Shown here piece after piece: positions 61,188-64,000 of a stretch of DNA of 64,000 nt. Within the stretch, counting starts at the first letter, position 1, and the number at the start of each line of letters is the position of its first letter. Source of the stretch: Streptomyces solicavernae (lineage in GTDB: Bacteria > Actinomycetota > Actinomycetes > Streptomycetales > Streptomycetaceae). The translations under genes were made by a program, and so were the position numbers. The stretch spans positions 1 through 64,000 of the forward strand of contig NZ_JASCIR010000012.1 in assembly GCF_029968095.1 (NCBI RefSeq). Direction: 5' to 3'. The notes under the pieces were generated by a model, which saw only the letters and a list, made by a program, of their open reading frames with translations, did no database searches and was not told where the DNA came from.

Positions 61188-62192
61188 GTGAACACTCGTG
61201 CCCTGCGCGTCGTCATGGCCGACGCCAGCATCAAGCCCCAGCGCGAACGTCTCGAAGCGCAACTCCCCGAGGGGACCGTCACCGACTGGCCCGACCCCCG
61301 CGACCCCGCCGCCGTCGAGGCCGCCGTCGCCGACGCCGACGTGCTGGTCTCCGGGCAGTGCCCCGCCCCGATCGCCACCGCGGGCAAGCGGCTGCGCCTG
61401 GTGCACGCCGCGGGTGCGGGCACCGACCGGATCGACGTCGCCGCCCTGCCGCCCGGCACGGTCGTCGCCAACACGCACCACCACGAGGAGTCCATCGCCG
61501 AGTACGCCGTCGCCTCCGCCGTCCTGCTGCACCGCGGCTTCCTCGCCCAGGACGCCGCCCTGCGCCGCGACACCTGGGACAGCCCCGCCTACGACCCCAC
61601 CGCCGCCTGGCGGGACTCCCTGGCCGGGTCCACCGTCGGCTTCGTCGGCTTCGGGCACATCGGGCGCACCGCCTGGCAGCGCTTCGCCGCGTTCGGCACC
61701 CGCGGCATCGCCGTGACCGGCAGCGGCTCGACGGACGCCGCCGCCGAGGGCCTGGCCTGGGCGGGCCGCACCGACACCCGGCTCCCCGCGCTCCTCGCGG
61801 AGTCGGACACCGTCGTCGTCTCCGCCCCGCACACCCCGGCGACCACCGGCCTCATCGGCGCCGCCGCACTGGCCCGGATGAAGCCGACCGCCGTCCTCGT
61901 CAACGTCGGCCGCGGCCCCGTCGTCGACCAGCACGCCCTCCACGACGCGCTGCGCGAGCGGACCATCGGCGCCGCCGCGATCGACGTCTGGTACCAGTAC
62001 CCGGCCGCCGGCCACCACGGCGCCCCCGCCGCGCACCCGTTCCACGCGCTGGACAACGTCCTGATGACCCCGCACTCCTCCGCCCTCACCCGGCAGACCT
62101 TCCAGCGTCGTGCGGACGACATCGCGGCCAACATCCGCCGCCTCGCCGCGGGCGAGCAGCTCCAGCGCGTGGTCACGGTCACCCCCGCCTGA
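61188..62192 (+). CDS. D-2-hydroxyacid dehydrogenase-like protein lacking the catalytic Glu
   Basis: 334 residues from GTG. The NAD-binding fold has GFVGFGHIGR; catalytic Arg is in VNVGRGPVVD and His in MTPHSSA. Where the family has DVFxxEP the sequence reads DVWYQYP, so the usual Glu is Tyr. It may belong to a subgroup with a different activity. It lies between lacI and the MHS transporter and probably works on the same substrate. Confidence 0.85.
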   Translation: MNTRALRVVMADASIKPQRERLEAQLPEGTVTDWPDPRDPAAVEAAVADADVLVSGQCPAPIATAGKRLRLVHAAGAGTDRIDVAALPPGTVVANTHHHEESIAEYAVASAVLLHRGFLAQDAALRRDTWDSPAYDPTAAWRDSLAGSTVGFVGFGHIGRTAWQRFAAFGTRGIAVTGSGSTDAAAEGLAWAGRTDTRLPALLAESDTVVVSAPHTPATTGLIGAAALARMKPTAVLVNVGRGPVVDQHALHDALRERTIGAAAIDVWYQYPAAGHHGAPAAHPFHALDNVLMTPHSSALTRQTFQRRADDIAANIRRLAAGEQLQRVVTVTPA

Positions 62193-62204
62193 CCCACCCC
62201 CCGG

Positions 62205-62272
62205 CATCCCCGCCCATCACCCCGGCATCACCCCGGCATCACCCCGGCATCCCCCGGCATTCCCCCCGACAT
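62205..62272. repeat. CGGCATCACCC simple repeats
   Basis: About five CCCCGGCATCA-type units between the dehydrogenase and transporter genes. Confidence 0.8.
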
Positions 62273-62302
62273 CCCCGTCACCCACCCGAGGAAGTGTGGC
62301 CC

Positions 62303-63778
62303 GTGACCTCCAACTCTCCATCCGGCAAGGCCCCTTCGCCGCGCAGAGCCGCCTGGGCCGGATTCATCGGCACCGCTCTGGAGCAGTACGACTTCGTCAT
62401 CTACGGCACCGCGTCGGCCCTGGTGTTCAGCAAGCTGTTCTTCCCCAACGTCTCGCCCGCCGTCGGCATCCTCGCCAGCTTCTCCACGTACGCCGTCGGC
62501 TTCGCCGCGCGCCCCCTCGGCGGGCTGTTCTTCTCCCGCTACGGCGACCGCCTCGGCCGCAAGTGGGTCCTGGTGATGACGCTGCTCCTGATGGGCGGCT
62601 CGACGCTGGCCATCGGATTCCTGCCCACGTACGAGCACGTCGGCCTCCTCGCCCCCGTACTGCTGCTCCTGTGCCGCATGGCCCAGGGCCTCGGCGCCGG
62701 AGCGGAGCAGTCCGGCGGCGCCACCCTGCTGACGGAGACGGCACGGCCCGGACGGCGCGGCCGCACCGCCTCGCTCGTCATGTCCGGGGCGGCGCTCGGC
62801 ACCGCGCTCGGGGCCGTCGCCTGGATCCTCGTCCAGCTCCTGCCGCACGACGCGCTGATGAGCTGGGGCTGGCGCCTGGTCTTCGCCAGCAGCCTGCTCG
62901 TCACGGTCACCGCGCTCGTCCTGCGGCGCAAGCTCCGGGAGAGCCCCGTCTTCGAGGAGATCAAGGAGGAACGGGAGGATCCGCCGGCCCCCGTCAAGGA
63001 GGTCTTCACGCGCGGGCGCAAGCCGCTGCTCCTGGTCATCCTCATGAACGTCGGCTCCAACGCCCAGTCGTACACCTTCCAGGTCTTCATGGCGTCCTAC
63101 CTGATCACCACGGTCGGCGTCGCCGAGGACTTCCCGCCCAAGGCCCTGCTGCTCGGGGCGCTCTGCGGATCCGCCGCGGCGTTCGGCTTCGGGGCCCTGT
63201 CCGACCGGGTCGGCCGCCGGCCCGTGTACGCGACGATCATGGCCAGCCTCGTGGTGCTGCCCGTGCCCGCCTTCCTCGCCCTCAACACCGGCTCCGCCCT
63301 GGCCATCACGCTCGTCATCTGCCTGGGCTTCGTGCTTCCGGCGTACGGTGCGGTCGGCGTGCAGACCAGCTACTTCCCGGAGCTCTTCGGCAGCCGCTAC
63401 CGCTACGCCGGTGTCACGATGGGCCGCGAGATCTCCGCCGTGCTCGGCGGCGGTATCGCCCCGCTCGTCGCGGCCGCCCTGCAGACCGCGTTCGGCGGCT
63501 CGTGGATCCCGATCGCCGCCTACATGATGCTCGTCGCCGCGATCAGCACCTGGGCCGCGGTCCGGTCCCCGGAGACCCTCGACCGTGACCTGACCGACCC
63601 GCGGGACGCCACCGACAGTACGGCAGCCCTCCCCTCGCTCCGGCCGGGCGCCGACGCCGTCCCGGCCCAGCCGTCCGGCGCCGGGACCCGCACCTCCGGG
63701 ACCCGCACCTCCGGGACCCGCACCTCCGGGACCGGTACGTCCGGAACCAGCACCTCCGAGACCCGCACCAAGGCCTGA
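62303..63778 (+). CDS. MHS family MFS transporter (metabolite:H+ symporter)
   Basis: 491 residues from a GTG with GAGGAAG upstream. IGTALEQYDFVIYGTASALV, AARPLGGLFFSRYGDRLGRK, LCRMAQGLGAGAEQSGGATLL and LRESPVFEEIKEER are hallmarks of MHS transporters, which import carboxylates such as shikimate, citrate or alpha-ketoglutarate. The tail is a (RTSGT)n repeat (DNA repeats 63679-63760), unusual for the family. Last gene of the LacI locus. Confidence 0.9.
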   Translation: MTSNSPSGKAPSPRRAAWAGFIGTALEQYDFVIYGTASALVFSKLFFPNVSPAVGILASFSTYAVGFAARPLGGLFFSRYGDRLGRKWVLVMTLLLMGGSTLAIGFLPTYEHVGLLAPVLLLLCRMAQGLGAGAEQSGGATLLTETARPGRRGRTASLVMSGAALGTALGAVAWILVQLLPHDALMSWGWRLVFASSLLVTVTALVLRRKLRESPVFEEIKEEREDPPAPVKEVFTRGRKPLLLVILMNVGSNAQSYTFQVFMASYLITTVGVAEDFPPKALLLGALCGSAAAFGFGALSDRVGRRPVYATIMASLVVLPVPAFLALNTGSALAITLVICLGFVLPAYGAVGVQTSYFPELFGSRYRYAGVTMGREISAVLGGGIAPLVAAALQTAFGGSWIPIAAYMMLVAAISTWAAVRSPETLDRDLTDPRDATDSTAALPSLRPGADAVPAQPSGAGTRTSGTRTSGTRTSGTGTSGTSTSETRTKA

Positions 63779-64000
63779 CCCCGGGGCACCCCCCTCGTAC
63801 GGCACCGGGCCGGCTGCGCGCATTCGACAGATGCACGTAGTCGGCCGCCCGTTTTTGTACACGCCGACGAATCGGAGCCCCCTGGCCTGCTGCTAGAAAG
63901 AAACCCGTCAGAAAGAATCCCGCCAGTAAAATCCCGCTTCACCACGCCCCGGCCGCGCTCCTCACCCCGTGAGCGCGAGCGACCGGGGCGCGCGCACACC
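63779..64000. other. Right-edge intergenic sequence
   Basis: A lower-GC patch (CGTTTTTGTACACG at 63850) may be a promoter for a gene beyond the window. No coding region is supported. Confidence 0.5.

Noticed and set aside
63520..63999. Reverse ORF of 159 codons at the right edge
   Set aside because: It is antisense to the end of the MHS transporter, whose repeats give a VRVPEV-type pattern; no independent support.

Overview
This window is chromosomal DNA from a Streptomyces or close relative. GC content is very high, codons mostly end in G or C, GTG starts and GGAGG-type ribosome sites are common, and the gene content is actinobacterial (DUF5937 and DUF2690 proteins, SpoIIE-type phosphatases, an NB-ARC regulator, choice-of-anchor P and Tat-exported amidohydrolases). 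I see no tRNA, rRNA, CRISPR array, insertion sequence or phage gene. The content is accessory catabolism, regulation and secreted proteins, plus several decayed genes, which fits a chromosome arm or another variable region.

1-11556 is a nitrogen-compound catabolic cluster. A leftward set encodes FdrA, a DUF1116 protein and a DUF2877 protein, the three subunits that in E. coli form the oxamate carbamoyltransferase AllFGH. Around it lie an NCS1 nucleobase permease, a PucR activator, carbamate kinase, an acetamidase/formamidase, a CodA-like amidohydrolase and a DUF1097 membrane protein. Together they could import a ureide or nucleobase-like compound, hydrolyse it, and recover carbamoyl phosphate as ATP. 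Many of these genes carry in-frame tandem repeats. The DUF1116/DUF2877 junction has a 41-bp triplication that creates two overlapping 14-codon minicistrons.

11626-24895 holds an SDR without its catalytic Tyr, a succinate-semialdehyde dehydrogenase, two Tat-signal amidohydrolases with a GntR regulator and GTATAC operators, TetR and DUF5937 regulators around two palindromes, a dienelactone hydrolase, an L,D-transpeptidase and a secreted choice-of-anchor P protein. It ends in a deletion scar that joins the remnants of an amidohydrolase and an NCS1 permease head to head.

24960-43960 holds a PAS-GAF-SpoIIE phosphatase, an NB-ARC protein, an acyltransferase, several small enzymes, a second SpoIIE phosphatase, and a xylose locus (xylA, a ROK repressor and a badly damaged xylB). 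After these come a MerR/membrane-protein operon with a clear operator and a secreted endonuclease I-like enzyme.

44121-55046 contains an uncharacterised two-gene operon: a STAND-type NTPase, then a membrane-anchored periplasmic-binding-like protein. Next are an aminoglycoside phosphotransferase-like kinase, a DUF2231-Rieske fusion, an NAD-dependent DNA ligase paralogue and a PQQ-type sugar dehydrogenase.

55167-63778 holds two catabolic loci. The first has a polysaccharide deacetylase/PuuE-like protein, an Asp/Glu racemase-GAF fusion, an MFS transporter and a divergent GntR. The second has a LacI regulator, a D-2-hydroxyacid dehydrogenase-like protein and an MHS-family transporter. Short tandem repeats, within genes and between them, recur across the whole window.
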